Shown: positions 8,781 through 20,805 of the stretch, in pieces
Position numbering within the stretch: position 1 is the first letter of the stretch
Layout: the number at the start of each line of letters is the position of its first letter
Assembly: GCA_003864495.1 (NCBI GenBank)
Contig: ML133455.1
Coordinates: 2,805,431 to 2,869,430, forward strand
DNA length: 64,000 nucleotides
Source: Nemopilema nomurai
Lineage: Eukaryota; Cnidaria; Scyphozoa; Rhizostomeae; Rhizostomatidae
Direction: 5' to 3'
The notes under the pieces: generated by a model
Told to the model about the DNA's origin: nothing
Database searches by the model: none
What the model saw: only the letters and a program-made list of their open reading frames with translations
Position numbers and translations under genes: made by a program

Positions 8781-11519
8781 TCAACTGCAAGAAACAAGTC
8801 TCTTCCACCATCGTCTGTTCCTCTTTGTCTTAATCCTTTGCTCAAGGTGATTGATGACGTCATTAAGCTTTGCATTTTCATCGCTCATCACCCGCAAACC
8901 TTCTTGCGCTTTTGATTTCAACCTCTTTTCCTCCGCTTCCTGTTTCCTCAATTCTTCTACCTGGTCCATCAGTACCACATTTTTACTCTCAAGCGCATCA
9001 ATCCTGCATCTTTGCATCTGGGTATCCCTTTGAAACGAGGCTATTTCTGACTTCAAGGAGAGACTATGTTCCAAGTGTTCCTTGAGCTCCAAATCCATGG
9101 ACTTTAGCAGCTCATTTTTGTCCTCTTCTAACTTGTCACTCTGTGAAAGAATATTTACATAATTATATTCAAAGATACAGCACCGTAGCAAACTAAATTG
9201 AGATAGAAGGCAATTCAAATTTGAAAACCAAGTTCACAGTAAGAATGTCTGTCGTTGTAGATCACTTCCGTTATCAGCAAATCACTCGCTACGGACTTTC
9301 AAGAGAAGCAAAGGTAAAATCAGCATCTAATGATAAGATTGACTGCTTTGCAATTTTTGCTGTGCTTTTCAATGATTGATTACCTTTCCTTTTGTGTCAA
9401 GAAAGGTTCGATTGCGCATAGCGAAATTTGTTAATAAACCTGAAGCTGAAGATTGAAAAAATGCAACATTTCGAAATGTATACTTCTCCTTTGAGAGTAG
9501 TGACAAGTTTATGTTCAGAAAGCTTTGATACAGGCGCCGATAATAGTATACTATCAAATAACTTTTCATACACTTCATGGCTAAACTTACTTCTTCTTCC
9601 ACTGCCACCAACGTAGACTCTAGATGCCCCGCCTTTGTCTTCCAGTAGTTCATCTTTGAGGTCATTTCAAGAAGACCAGAGGACGTTGTCGTGCAACTTT
9701 CGTTGGCTTCTTGAAGACGACCCTCTAGTTCTTGCGCTCCTCTTCCATGGCCTGGATACCGTTGCTCAATAGTGCGTTCTCTACACTCAGATTTTGAGCT
9801 CTCACGTCATATTTAGCGATATCTTGCAGCATTGAGAGTTGACGCTGGTGGCTGCTTTTAAGCTAAAACATAAATATAGAAAGGACATGGAGAACTTTTA
9901 CTCTCAAAACAGACTTCCACAAATGAAGCAGGATTGATCAGTATTGCTTGACTACTTTTTGTCAAATATAATGCAAATCCATAATATAATATAATGCAAG
10001 AAAGTGTTCCGCTGTAACAAAGCAGACAAAAAAGGCAGTTGTACACTCGCTCTTTCTGCGTTCAAATACGCTGCTTGAAAATGATTGTTCGCTTCATTAA
10101 TGAAAATGATGTTAAGAGGGTCTTTTAAGAAATGAATGGATAATGCTTGACAGTAATCACTTTCTAGTGAAGAATCCACACACCTTTTCATTCAGCTCCA
10201 GGCAGCAAGCATCAGACTCAACAGCTTTTGATTGCCACTCGTTCACTTCCTTCTGTAAATCTTCTAATTTAGCAGACGACATTGCAGCAAGTTCTTTCAA
10301 CACAAGCAGTTTCTTGATGCGATCTTCACTTTTCACTTCAAGTTCAATCTCTGCTTTTTTATAATTGTCTACCACGTTCTTGCTTGTCAATAGCATTTCT
10401 TTAGTTGAACGGAGTTCCTGCTCCATGGCAGAAATCTGTTCACTTTTGATGGCCTCGCTTTGCTTTGAAGCATTCAACTGTAAAGGAATTCGAGATCCTG
10501 TTATCTAATATTTCATGAATTTCAAGAGCAACAATATTATAGTTAAATCTCTTTATACAAATTGATGCAACACCTTCCTTTACCTTATTCTGCAGTTGTT
10601 GCGTTTCGACTTCCATCTGCTCTCGTTGTTCCTCCAAAATCTCTTGCAAGGAATCGATGATTGCTTGACTGCTCAGGTTTTCGGCCATCTTTTCTTCTCT
10701 CAACATCTGATTCTCTGCTTTCAAGGTATCCATCTCTTTGTTAAGTCCTTGCTGGTTTTGAAGAAGGTTCTCCGCATTTTGAGTGAGCTGTGCTTTTTCG
10801 TTCTCCCACTGCTTCTGAATACCCTGATGCAGATAAAATACGGCTTGAAGTTAAAATAAGCATTGCCTTTGCAAATTTAAGTCAGTTTCTCTTGTAATAG
10901 TTGAAAGTAAATGCACGTACAGGGAAACATAGCTGTGTATATTGTTTGAAATAATATTGTCCTGCGTCTAGTGGAAAATTACCTTCATGACATCCATTGC
11001 GTTTCTCAAAGCCGTTGCAGGACTGTTCACTTCCGTGTCGATGGAAATGCCAAAGCATTCTTTGAAGAATACAGCAAGCATCTGGCTCTCCACCAATTTC
11101 TGTGCTGTGAGTATGGACTTCTCTTGCTCCGCCTCAAGTTGTTGCTTAAGCAGAAATATCTAAAGAAGGAAATATTCTTTCCTCAATAGTGTGCAGTTTG
11201 CAAAAACATCTTTTCAAACATTTATTGATATCTTTTCAAATATTCAATAAAAAGTATGTGGAGTTTTGTTTTTGTTTTCAAACTCAGGTATTTTTGCCTG
11301 TATGCACCATGTGTTACGAACCTTAAATGGATAGTTCTTCTCTAGCTCTTTCTTGATCTTCTCAACCAGTTTTTGATTGATTGCACGGAGATTCTCCTTG
11401 TCCTTCTCAACTGCACTCATCTTCTCCGCAAGCCCCTGTACATCCAATCTGACTTTGGACAGCTCATTTTTCACCTCCACATAGCTGCCTTTTTGTCTTC
11501 TTCGACCGTTGCTTGCCAT
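8781..11519 (-). pseudogene. Gene B, unit 1: coiled-coil protein with one frameshift in exon 5
   Basis: Exons: 11322-11519, 10983-11159, 10584-10823, 10184-10477, 9591-9862, 8781-9140, all GT-AG and all introns phase 0. The intact design is 66+59+80+98+91+119 = 513 residues. It starts MASNGRRRQK in good context (A at -3, G at +4), with heptad-rich E/K/L/Q helices through nearly the whole length. There is a non-heptad patch in exon 2 (FFKECFGISIDTEV) and a basic end, RRWWKRLVSCS. Here exon 5 lacks one base of a run (272 instead of 273 nt), which gives an in-frame TAG after EERKN. All other exons are open, so a single base-call error would explain it. Role unknown; a structural or scaffold protein is inferred from the coiled coil only. 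Confidence 0.75.
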
Positions 11520-11637
11520 TGTTGATTATTTCGAAATAAGAAATTTGAAGTTTATCAATATCAATTTGAAGTTAGCCCTGATGATTCACTCAGAACGGCA
11601 CTTAAATCAAGTGTGAAGTTTGTCTGTGTTTTGCCGA

Positions 11638-11698
11638 CTTTATAAGACTGTGTATGATTGTGACGTCATTTGATTGAATCCCTATCGCAATATCGTCA
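11638..11698 (-). promoter_or_regulatory. Gene B promoter, unit 1: TATA box plus CRE and half-CRE
   Basis: On the minus strand a TATAAAG box (11638-11644 on +) lies about 17 bp downstream of a perfect tgacgtca (11661-11668). A half-site cgtca follows at 11694-11698. This repeats the arrangement of the gene A promoter (CRE about 15-20 bp from TATA plus a second weaker CRE further upstream). The leader to the ATG at 11519 would be about 90 nt. Confidence 0.7.
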
Positions 11699-11870
11699 CA
11701 ATTGAATCTAAAACGAGGCTAGGGGAATGGCAAAGTTCAGCTGTTGATTACAAATGGGTGCAGCGTACTATAATTGAAATTTGACATTGAATAATAAAAT
11801 TCGATCTGATTTGCATTTAAGTTAATTTTGGGCATAATACCTTCTTGTAAAAAAACGAAGATAAAATAAT

Positions 11871-12155
11871 GTGAAAAACAACCTCAGATTCCTAAAGGAG
11901 AGTAAGTTTATAATGCAAGAATATCTGAGGTGTGAGGAAGCCTCATCTCTACTAAAACTTGAACTAAAGTTTGCAGACCTAATAGCAAACTACAAAGAGA
12001 AGTATACCGATTCTTTTTGCACAATGTGTGTTTCCCATGACGAATATATTGAACGATTATTGGATTGTCCAAATTTCTACCAAAAACACAGAATAGAAAA
12101 GGCTTGTTATAGTGACAAATCAAGCCAAAGTTCTGGAAAAACCAATAAAAACTGA
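11871..12155 (+). mobile_element. Retrotransposon zinc-knuckle remnant, unit 1
   Basis: An open frame reads LIANYKEKYTDSFCTMC, then ERLLDCPNFY. The pattern KYxxxxCxxC...(E/D)xxE(H/R)LLxCP is the zinc-binding tail seen after the reverse transcriptase of many animal non-LTR elements. No reverse transcriptase is attached, so this is a fragment. It sits about 200 bp beyond the gene B promoter in every unit, on the opposite strand. The GTG at 11871 is not a credible start; the first ATG is at 11913. Confidence 0.5.
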
Positions 12156-13183
12156 ACTCAAAATAATGGTTTCCTTATTCTCAATTGCGGGGTAACTGCT
12201 TCGAAATGGAGATTTAGCTTTCTTATTATCATTATCAGATATTCTATGATAACAGTTGGGGCCAGCTTGCAGATATTTTCATAAAATCCATTTTCTATAC
12301 AGCTGTACAAAAATTTCATTTCTGCATGCTAAGAAAATCATAGCAAAATCATAACAAGAAGGTTCCCCTGAATTTTTGGTAAATATCCGCTAAAAATAGT
12401 TTGCTGTCTATATTTCAGACTCAATACATGCTTACATACGATATTTTTCACAAAACTTCTAGGTTTATAATTTCAAAAAACCATTTTAATCAAATTTTAC
12501 CAGAAGCTGCATTTCTTTTCTTTGCATTCCAAAAACCAGTAATCAGTCCTGTCCCCTTTTTGCAACAACTTTGATTTCTTTTTTGAAAACCACATGCGGC
12601 TCCAGTTTATTGGTCCTTTATGTGCAATTTGGCTAATTCTTGTCATTTTTTGACAACTTTTTTATGTCAATCTTCATTCCATGAGGCAATACCTTTACCC
12701 GTTCGTGTTAAAACTAGATTTCGCATTGCATTATCTTAATGTCATGGCTTGAGTAAAAGAAATAGTTAACGCCAGAGTTTGTTTTAAAGTTAACTACTGA
12801 ATCACAACTCCTTTACTTTGTTGCTAGCTTCGACCCTCCCACAGGCATAAATCTAAGTGAACTCTACAACTAATGCTGTGGATATAAACTGCGCTTGAGT
12901 CTATGACAAATAGAAATACAGACAGAGAATTCCATAATATTAAAAGATCTAAATCCCCCTTTCCCTTTCATAACCTACAGAAGTCAAGTTAAAAACATCA
13001 CAATTTAATTTTAACCCAATCTTTTCCACAACCACATGCAATGACAATATACTCAACCTCCGTTTTGATGTCATTCATGACGTTTCTTATTCGTACAGGG
13101 ATACCGTAAGGCCTCATGTTCCAAAAATGGGGCCCTTTTTCTGCAAAGATGGGGCCCTTTTCACCGGATTTTATAGGGAGCCA
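12156..13183. other. Unit 1 right end, no gene seen
   Basis: About 1 kb of AT-rich DNA shared by all units. Near its end two ggggccc palindromes occur 22 bp apart (13129-13135 and 13151-13157), each followed by a T-run, just before the unit boundary. Confidence 0.5.
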
Positions 13184-13364
13184 ACGGCCACAGACCAAGC
13201 GGCGGTGGGCCAGTCCGCTACTGGACTTTGATACAAATGCGACTTGCTGCCGACATCTCATGCTGTTGTAGACGCCTTCATATAACAGCAACCCAGGCGA
13301 TTTTTTTTTCATCTATCAATTTTGAGTGACACTGATTTAAATATGAAAACTTTTCAGGTGTGAG

Positions 13365-13442
13365 ATGTACTCAGCTTTCGTTGCATTTTGGTTGCTTTTT
13401 ATCAGTTCGAATAGTTCACCGGCCGACAAAGTTTTAAATTAA
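13365..13442 (+). CDS. Short signal-peptide-like ORF, unit 2 copy (hypothetical)
   Basis: 25 codons starting at the second of the two ATGs used in other units; the first is changed (ggtgtgag). The hydrophobic core AFVAFWLLFISS and the SSPAD end are unchanged. Same reservations as for 176-259. Confidence 0.27.
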   Translation: MYSAFVAFWLLFISSNSSPADKVLN

Positions 13443-13737
13443 AGATGAAGTAAATAATAAGTCATGCAACCGTTTGAAATTCACTTGATTTTTGGAATGG
13501 AATAACTTCTGTAACTCAGCATATTCGCATTGAATTGCAATAAGGCGGTATATTCGATTTATGCTAGTAGAATAATTAGTACATTTGGATGTCAAGGTAG
13601 TTCAGAAGTCAGGAACACTTCAGCAATATCTTTGATATAACAATAGAAGCCAGGCAAGAGTAAAATTCAAATTGTGCCATTTTCTGTTTCTTGGACCCCG
13701 GACTTTGAAAATCCTGCTTGCGCGCCTGTACAAATAG

Positions 13738-14133
13738 ATGGTTATTTCAAACGCATCCTGCAAAGACTGTGACATTCGCAAACGCGTGGAGACAATGCTA
13801 CTTCATTTATGTCGCTCCGATGAGTTGCTTAGCTCCAACATGTCGCTGTTTCATTGGAATCGTATTTCCAAAGGTGAACGTTCTTGGCTAACGGATGACA
13901 TTATCCAGGCTATGTGTTCATTTGGCATTTCTTGTACAACTCACTTGCCATTTTTCACATTTTGTGTGACTTGTTTCACATTAAGGACACCCTATATCTG
14001 TAACAGGGATCTAAGCAGTCGTCACGTTACAGACAATTGCAATCAGAATGTTACACTTAAGTCTAAGGGCAGCAAGTTTTATCTTGATCAGCCAATGGTA
14101 AGCCGAATATTCTCTGCGAGGTTTTCGAAATAG
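13738..14133 (+). pseudogene. Ulp1-like peptidase fragment, unit 2 copy
   Basis: The frame reads DCDIRKRVETMLLHLC and then ISKGERSWLTDDIIQ. The block G-x-x-WLTDDII resembles the opening of C48/Ulp1-type peptidase domains (WLnD-x-x-I), which are often carried by animal DNA transposons. No catalytic His-Asp-Cys region follows. A transposon remnant is the most likely source; the assignment is weak. Confidence 0.3.
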
Positions 14134-14309
14134 CAGCATAAAATGATAAAAACCACATTTTTCTGAATCAACCATCATTTTTATAATAAATATTAGCATA
14201 CAACATTGGTATTGTATCAAGGAGTCCTATCTCTTGGTCATTAAAAAACTTGTTCACAGTCTATAAACAACGACCACGTCTTGTCTTTTCTTCGATGAGT
14301 GTCTGGTGC

Positions 14310-17300
14310 TCAGCAGATGCCCCATTCTCTCAGCTTCACCCAAGGAGCACTGGTACGGCAACACCTTTGGCAGCATAACCTGAGCCGAGCAGAATCTGTG
14401 GTACACCCCTTTTTGGACTTGCATGGGGAACTCCTTCCACTCAGCTTGAAAAACCAGCTCCATCGAGTCGAGCGGAGTGCATTTTTTCGATACAATGTCT
14501 CGTTCGCTCCTGCACGATGGTCTGGTTCACCAAAATACTGGCCATGATCCATTCTGGAGTTTCCTTGGTAACGATTTCGATCATAGGCAACTTGAAGAGT
14601 TCCTTTTCACAGGCGATCGAGGCACGAGCTCCGCAGAGGACATTTGGGGAGAAGTAGCACATGTGAGCGTAGAGTCCATCTGTGAAGGAGAACAAAGCCA
14701 ATTCTAATTCACTTATACATGGTCAAAGTTGACTGTGTTAAGTAATATTTCAAGGCAATTTTATCCCTACGTGCCTGGTAACTAGATCTGAGATAAGAGT
14801 GTCTTAAAAGCAAACTTAAAAGGAGATAGAGTAAAAAGCAAAGTAATGGCACAGAATCAACGTTGCATTTGCTAAACATGCTGAAAAGCTTTTTAAGGTA
14901 CAATACAATTTGATAGTCTGTTTCTTTATTTAATGCTATTCGTTTTTATAGAAACGACCGAAAGGAAATGTTATTTATTAACAGAGACTTTAATCAAAAT
15001 ACTTCATGAAGTCTTTTTCACAGAGACTTATTCAAAAGCTCATTGTGTTTGGAACCGATCTACAGGAAGATAGTTAGATGCGTACCCATGATGGTCTCTT
15101 TCGCCGCCTGATATTCCTGGCTTTCAAACTGCATTTTCAATGTGTCTGCTGGCTCTGGTGAGTTAAATTGGACGCATTAGTCATTATTAATCCAACGTTA
15201 CTTTCCATTATTAATTGCACTATAGTCATTGCCTTAATTAATTCTCGATGGTGGGAATGTATCTCAATTTGGGGCATTCAGTGGCTGTGTAATTACTTCA
15301 TATGACTTCTCTGGATAATTTGTTGATTTTATAAGATGTTGGATTGGAAACAGACTCTTGGATATTTATCAGGACTTTATCAACTTTAATAATCATTAAA
15401 GTAGGTCTATTAGAAATGAAAAATGCTTCTCTTCCAAATCTCTCCATCTTCCTTTAACATAATCTAGAGTTTGCCATTCCATCTGATCATATTGTTCAAG
15501 GGCCATTCATACATTCGTAATGCTCAAAATTTCGAATGAATAGTATCTGAAAGCAGTGCAAAGCTATCCCTTTTTGGTTATAGTGAACTCCGATGCTACT
15601 TGCATTCTTAAGATAAATTCAACTTTGTTTACCATTTTGCCGATCGTCTGGTACATAATTTCTATTCTCTGAGAAATCGAAGCCAGTTCAGCCTCCATTT
15701 TCAGCGTATGAACTAATTTAGAAGAATATAGGATTAGCAATAAAAGCAGAAAAATTCAACCCAAAGAGTTATACACCACTTAATTAGCCCTACGTTTGAG
15801 TTTGGGGAATCTGTCACTATTTATCAAATAGCTACGCCTTTGAAAATACTCCCACAATGAATAGTTCCAATTTCACAATAAATAGGTAAATGGTAAAATG
15901 CTAGATTTCCAAATTTAAAGTAAACCTTCAGAGCTCAGGTTGAAGTGTTTGAATGTCAACATACCTGGAACAAGGCACATGGACATCCTTTGATCTTTAT
16001 CTTCCAGTTTCATCGAATCATCGGAGCACCCTTTAGTCTGATCTGCCAGTTTCTTAGCTTGTTCCATGACTGTATGAAATTATTTTACTTGTAGGTTTCA
16101 ATAACATTCCAACGTTTTAAAATAAGTTTTTCATTTCAACTTTTTCCCAACACTGACTGTAATTTAGCTAGGTAACTCTGAATATGTAGTCTGAATCATT
16201 CTACATTCAATAACTAGCCTGAAAGTAGATTCTTAACACGTGTTGAAATGAAACGACCCACACACATCAATTATAATTTGTATTACAATATAGCTTGACA
16301 AGACCTCTTTTTTTAAAGCAACAGTTAAACGATCAAGATAAGGGTCTACGTTTGCAGGTACAAGTTCTGAAGATGTTACTTGCTTCGGCGGAAACTTAAT
16401 TCTGAAACATACCTATGTTATGTTATACATCGAATTGCGAAAAACATCAAAATGACATACTATGCCTTTTTGTCCTTTGCCAATTTACTCGGGGAATGTA
16501 AGTGTCATTGTCACTTTCGCAAATCCAAGAAGAGCAGCCTAAGGATAAATTGAAATTTTTTTTAAAAGCGGTTGATTGTCATCAAGATCTTTATAATAAT
16601 AATAGAGTGATGGTTAGTTCCGAAGGGCTTGGAAACAAAATGCTACACCAACTTGTTGCGATATATTGGTTCATTCCCAAATAAATACTTCTGTTTATTT
16701 AGAATAAAAAGTCAGAAACATTTCGAAGGCAAAAGAGTCCTAGGAAGACTTCTTGCTCGTTTGCTAAATGAATGAATGGGTTTTCCTTTCAAACTTTAAG
16801 ATACTAATGCAGTTTGTTGTTAATGAAATACCTGGGCTTTGATCTGTTTCAAGGAAGAATGACCTTGATAGTCCAAGTCTGTCGATGATGTCGATATTAG
16901 TGTCTGTGTAAGAAAGTATATTAATTATATTGCAAACGCCTTTATGATTGTATAATAGCTTTCTGCTATCATCTTCGTGATACCCATGATAAATGCTATT
17001 ATGAGACGGTTAATGCTCAGAAAGATAATAAACGGATTTTGATTTTCGCAGCAATCGCCTGATTGAGTGTTTCAACTCACCATCAAGACCCACGGCTTTC
17101 AATTCATCAGCAAAAGGCTTTTCCGCCATGTTTTCTTTGCAATGTTTTGCTTTTGATTTTTCTTGGCACACAGTCGTACTTTGCTCTAAAATGTAAGAGG
17201 ACCATGTCTTTGATGTTAAGTGGTTCAGAAGAATCTACATTTCTTGGATCAACTTCTCAGGCAAACCAGGCTCATGTATAGCTTTCGATTAAACTGAAAG

Positions 17301-17698
17301 CTGATTGAAAAACGCACAATTAGAAATTGCCTTATTGCTGCAAAAGATGAGAAGACTAAAAAGAGTTAACAAACCTTGACTTGTTTGTTTGTAAAATGAC
17401 TTTTTGGCACATCCAAGACTTTCTGATCTCGAGTTCTTCTTTCGCATGTTTTTGAAAAATTGCTTGATTTTCCAAATGCGAGAAACGGGCTCCTAAAAAG
17501 CAATCATTACATATCAAAGAACTAGCAATAAGGAGTTACAAAAATGTGCTTCTTGTTGGATGGTTGTCTAGGTTTAAAAAATAGGCTCTCCATTATTATC
17601 TTAATAGCTAAGATGATCTTGAAAAAAACAATTACCGTTTTATTTGGAAATCCGCTGTCCTGTGATGGCTTGTCTTGCTTAGAAAGCACCTTACCCAT
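14310..17698 (-). pseudogene. Gene A, unit 2: frameshifted copy
   Basis: Exons: 17636-17698, 17375-17492, 17081-17185, 16832-16903, 16461-16487, 15965-16069, 15577-15717 region (exon 7, donor next to ttaccattttgcc), 15086-15154, and 14310-14703. Exons 1-4 are identical or nearly so to unit 1. Two lesions break it. Exon 7 lacks one base before its donor (GGC AAA ATG instead of GGC GAA AAT G), which shifts the phase. Exon 9 has a 29-base deletion plus a one-base insertion near the original stop, so the frame ends SARLDGAGFSS at 14441. Exon 6 is 105 nt here, against 102 in unit 1. Confidence 0.75.
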
Positions 17699-17838
17699 CG
17701 TGTGATGACGATTATAGATACCAGAATGGCACTTCTCAAAAACAGTGTATTTCAAATTGAATAACGAATTCACAAGCGACTAGTAGTAGAAACTACAAGC
17801 GAGCGAGTAAACAATGATTTGATTAGAGTGTGTGCCGC

Positions 17839-17933
17839 TTTATATATATAACTTCTCGACAATTTGACGTCACAATCGTAATTTCTAAATATAGAAGCGC
17901 ATTAACTTGAATAGTAAGAAAAATTTGACGTAA
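17839..17933 (-). promoter_or_regulatory. Gene A promoter, unit 2
   Basis: TATA run 17839-17851, CRE tgacgtca 17865-17872, second site tgacgtaa 17926-17933. The sequence is intact although the gene body carries frameshifts. Confidence 0.68.
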
Positions 17934-18437
17934 CAATGGAGAGGTGCATTCAACATGTTGCAATCTGCATTTCTTTTATGCCCCTGTATCAGTTATGAAT
18001 ATCAAACTATTTTTAACTTTATCATGTAACGTTGCGAGTATTAGCACGATTTGCTAGTATTTGCTCCCTCCGAAATACACAAAATACAAGTTATTAAAGC
18101 TAAATGAATCAGTTAGCAAGGTTTAAATACATTTTCAAGCAGGTTCTTGACAGGCAGGGTATATTCTAAATTCGCAATTCTTCTAGTTAAATGAAAAGAG
18201 CAGTTTCTTAATTATTTTGTATTATCTGTATGTCAGTTCACTTAACCAAAAACATTATCTATCTAAACTCTTACAGTTGATTTTAGCGATAATTAAAAAC
18301 TCTTATAGTTAGAATTGTCAGGTTAATCTTACCAAAATGCATAATTGGGGGAACCACTCCCAAGGCCTTACTTTATTGTTGGTTTTGCCATTAAAATTGT
18401 GTTTTTATTTGCAGTATTGCTTGCTCCATAGGCATTG

Positions 18438-18461
18438 CCCCCCATCCCACCCCACCCTCCC
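18438..18461 (-). other. G-quadruplex motif, unit 2
   Basis: Same C-run pattern as 4867-4890 in unit 1, unchanged. Confidence 0.6.
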
Positions 18462-19818
18462 AATTTTGAAAATGAATTTTTGACACTGGGCAGCACCCAT
18501 GCACCTCATGGACCATCGTCTGTCTTAGAAGAAGTGAAGAGTTGAACTTGACGATGCCATTGAATAACAGACTTTTGTTTTCATAAAAGCTCGTGTATTA
18601 CCGTAAAAGCTCTATTATGCTCTAGGGGGAGTTTATTTCTTTTCTTCGGTCTAAGAGGTTGGGATATTGGAAAATTGGGGGGCATATCAAAAACTCGAAG
18701 TAAGTATACTACAAATGTGTTTCTATGCAATTTTTGCTAAAAATTGTCATAAGAATTTTCTACGATTAATGATTTCATGTTTTTTTATTATTTGAACAGT
18801 GGTGGGTGAGATGAGAGGAGCAAAATCGCCAAAAGATAATTTTATTGATTAATTTTATAATTTAATTTAACAACTCTCAAGAATCATGCATTACTGATAA
18901 CAGATGAAATTTCAAAGAATAAATTAATTAGCCATAATTTTCTGGTTCTTGTCTATTAATGCTTGTTTAGTATGTAAAGGAAAGATTATGCTCACATAGG
19001 AATTATGTTTTGGGGCAGACAAAATGATTGGTAGTTTATGAATTTTCTTGCCAAATGAGGCTCTACTAGTAGGACGAACAATTCCGAGATTGGGAAAGCG
19101 GATGAAACAGCATTTTCCCGCAAGCATAAAGACAAAAGCCTTGCAGGGAAAAAGAAGAACTGCTTAAAAATTGAAGATACAAAAATCATGTGCAATTTGG
19201 CGCCATAAGGAAACATCTTTTACCAAAGTCAGATTGTGCCAAAGCAACGACATTTTTCACATAATTTTGTACGCTGGAGTGTCTTTTCAGCTGGTAGTTT
19301 CGGAATCTGTCTAAATTTCTATGCAAAGTCCAGTTTTATCTAAACAGATAGAGTTTGTTTTTCTGGTCAGTAGATGAGGGGGGGGGGGGCGTGCCCAATA
19401 AAAAATCGGAAATCAAGCCGGTTATAGAATTTTTAGGTTTTGTAGACTTTTCCCGAAAATTTTGGAAGTTATTTCCACACAAAGCAATTTGAATGTAACC
19501 CGAATTAACACCAAACACCTCCGAAAGATATATTTATTGAAAACATAACCTTATTGATAAGATTAAACTCATTGAAACAAAACATTATTCCATTTTTTAC
19601 TCTTGGTTAGACCTTGAAGAACATAACCGTGAAAAATTAACAACCATTCGGAACATTAAATAACTTCATCGCTACAATTTACTTAACTTATGCTTATAGG
19701 TGTTGATTAGAGAAATTTTATTCTATTGTAATAATCGCGAAATCCATCTTTTGAATCCTCGCAGCCATATTCATCTTAATCTTAGAAAATATTTTGAAAG
19801 CTTTAAGTGCAGATTAAA

Positions 19819-19884
19819 GGGGCTGGAAGGGTGTTGCCAACGGGTAATTGGCCTTGTATTAAAAACATTTCCCTTGCCAGCCCC
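19819..19884. other. Conserved imperfect hairpin, unit 2
   Basis: Arms ggggctgg/ccagcccc, identical to unit 1. Confidence 0.5.
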
Positions 19885-20245
19885 GGGCTTGTTTTCTTTT
19901 TACTTTGACTCTTCCAAAGAAAAGGTAAAGTGGACGCTGATTGGTGGTTAGACAGCCAATCATGGGCTCTTCTCACAACACTCTATTGTTTTGCGATCCA
20001 AAACTGGGTGTTTATTTTGTAAGCTTTTGATCCTTTTCTGACATTTACATACTTTGATAAGTAACGGACAGGAATTAACTTTAAGCATACGAAATTATGT
20101 TTCTGTTGTTTCACAATATTGTGAGTTATGTACAAAGTAACATTTCTCAACCAATAAAGCCTAGATGTTTAAAGCATTGACTCAAGTATTCTTAAAGCAA
20201 TAGTGTTCCCGATGGATAGATTCTGATGGGAAAGGTCACCCACAA

Positions 20246-20805
20246 CAGGGGTGCAACTAACGAGGGGGTTGTCCTGATGGTCCAGACGGAGAAAGAGGAA
20301 GAGGGATGGATATATACGACACATTCCGACACAAAAACCTGTAAAAATGGAAGCATCAGTAACATGATGGGTGTAATTTCTTCGTTTTACTTGTTCTACG
20401 AATTCTCTCTATAAAAAATGGTACTTTGAAGTTTTTTTCATTTTTCGGCGAAGAAATGGATCCCACAAGAGTACAGAGAAAGAGTATAGTCAGTCTGGCA
20501 CGCACTCGTTCAGTCGAACGCCATCGTACCTTCGAGTCATACTGTTTGCTCTATCGTGCCAATGCTGCAGTAATTGAGTCTATCGTCAAGCCCTTGGACT
20601 CTATTCTGACTTTCATGATGCACGACACACTGACTTTGAAGAAGAGTGGTCCTGGGACTCAGAAGCAAAATTTACGCCACAAAGCTTGTATTACTTGTGC
20701 AGTTACTTTGCAAATGTATTTTCATTTATTTCGGCAATGAACGGGATGGAACCTAAAAGACCACTTGTAAAAGAATCACATGGAAGAAATCAAGATAGCA
20801 ATTGA
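20246..20805 (+). mobile_element. hAT transposon remnant, unit 2
   Basis: The terminal motif starts at 20246 and the transposase frame at the ATG at 20456. The same internal frameshift as unit 1 is present, and the second frame ends with TGA at 20803-20805. Sharing the frameshift shows that the element was already dead before units 1 and 2 separated. Confidence 0.72.

Larger units (their letters stand above)
1..13183. repeat. Tandem unit 1 of a ~13.5 kb head-to-tail array
   Basis: The unit start is set by an anchor (actggacttt at 37-46) that recurs at 13220, 26777, 40145 and 54105. All features recur in the same order and orientation in each unit. Unit 1 resembles unit 5 at its left end, is unique between about 1450 and 2930, and is near-identical to unit 2 from about 3000 to about 10500. 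The true breakpoint of the duplication is not known; the anchor only fixes the period. Confidence 0.93.
17934..20245. other. Spacer, unit 2
   Basis: Near-identical to 4366-6672. It holds the G-quadruplex motif (18438-18461), a G12 run (19378-19389) and the hairpin (19819-19884). No gene is supported. Confidence 0.6.

Noticed and set aside
8852..8859. tgacgtca inside gene B exon 6
   Set aside because: It lies within coding sequence (Asn-Asp-Val-Ile) and has no TATA box or start nearby, so it is not called as a regulatory CRE.
9245..9316. Small + strand ORF starting MSVVVDHFRYQQ in gene B intron 5
   Set aside because: It is only 24 codons, disrupted in unit 5, and has no acceptor or continuation that I can support.
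9392..9450. Possible extra gene B exon in intron 5 (reading MRNRTFLDTKGK before a GT)
   Set aside because: The acceptors available put it out of phase with the phase-0 neighbours, and the segment is deleted in unit 5, whose visible gene B is otherwise open.
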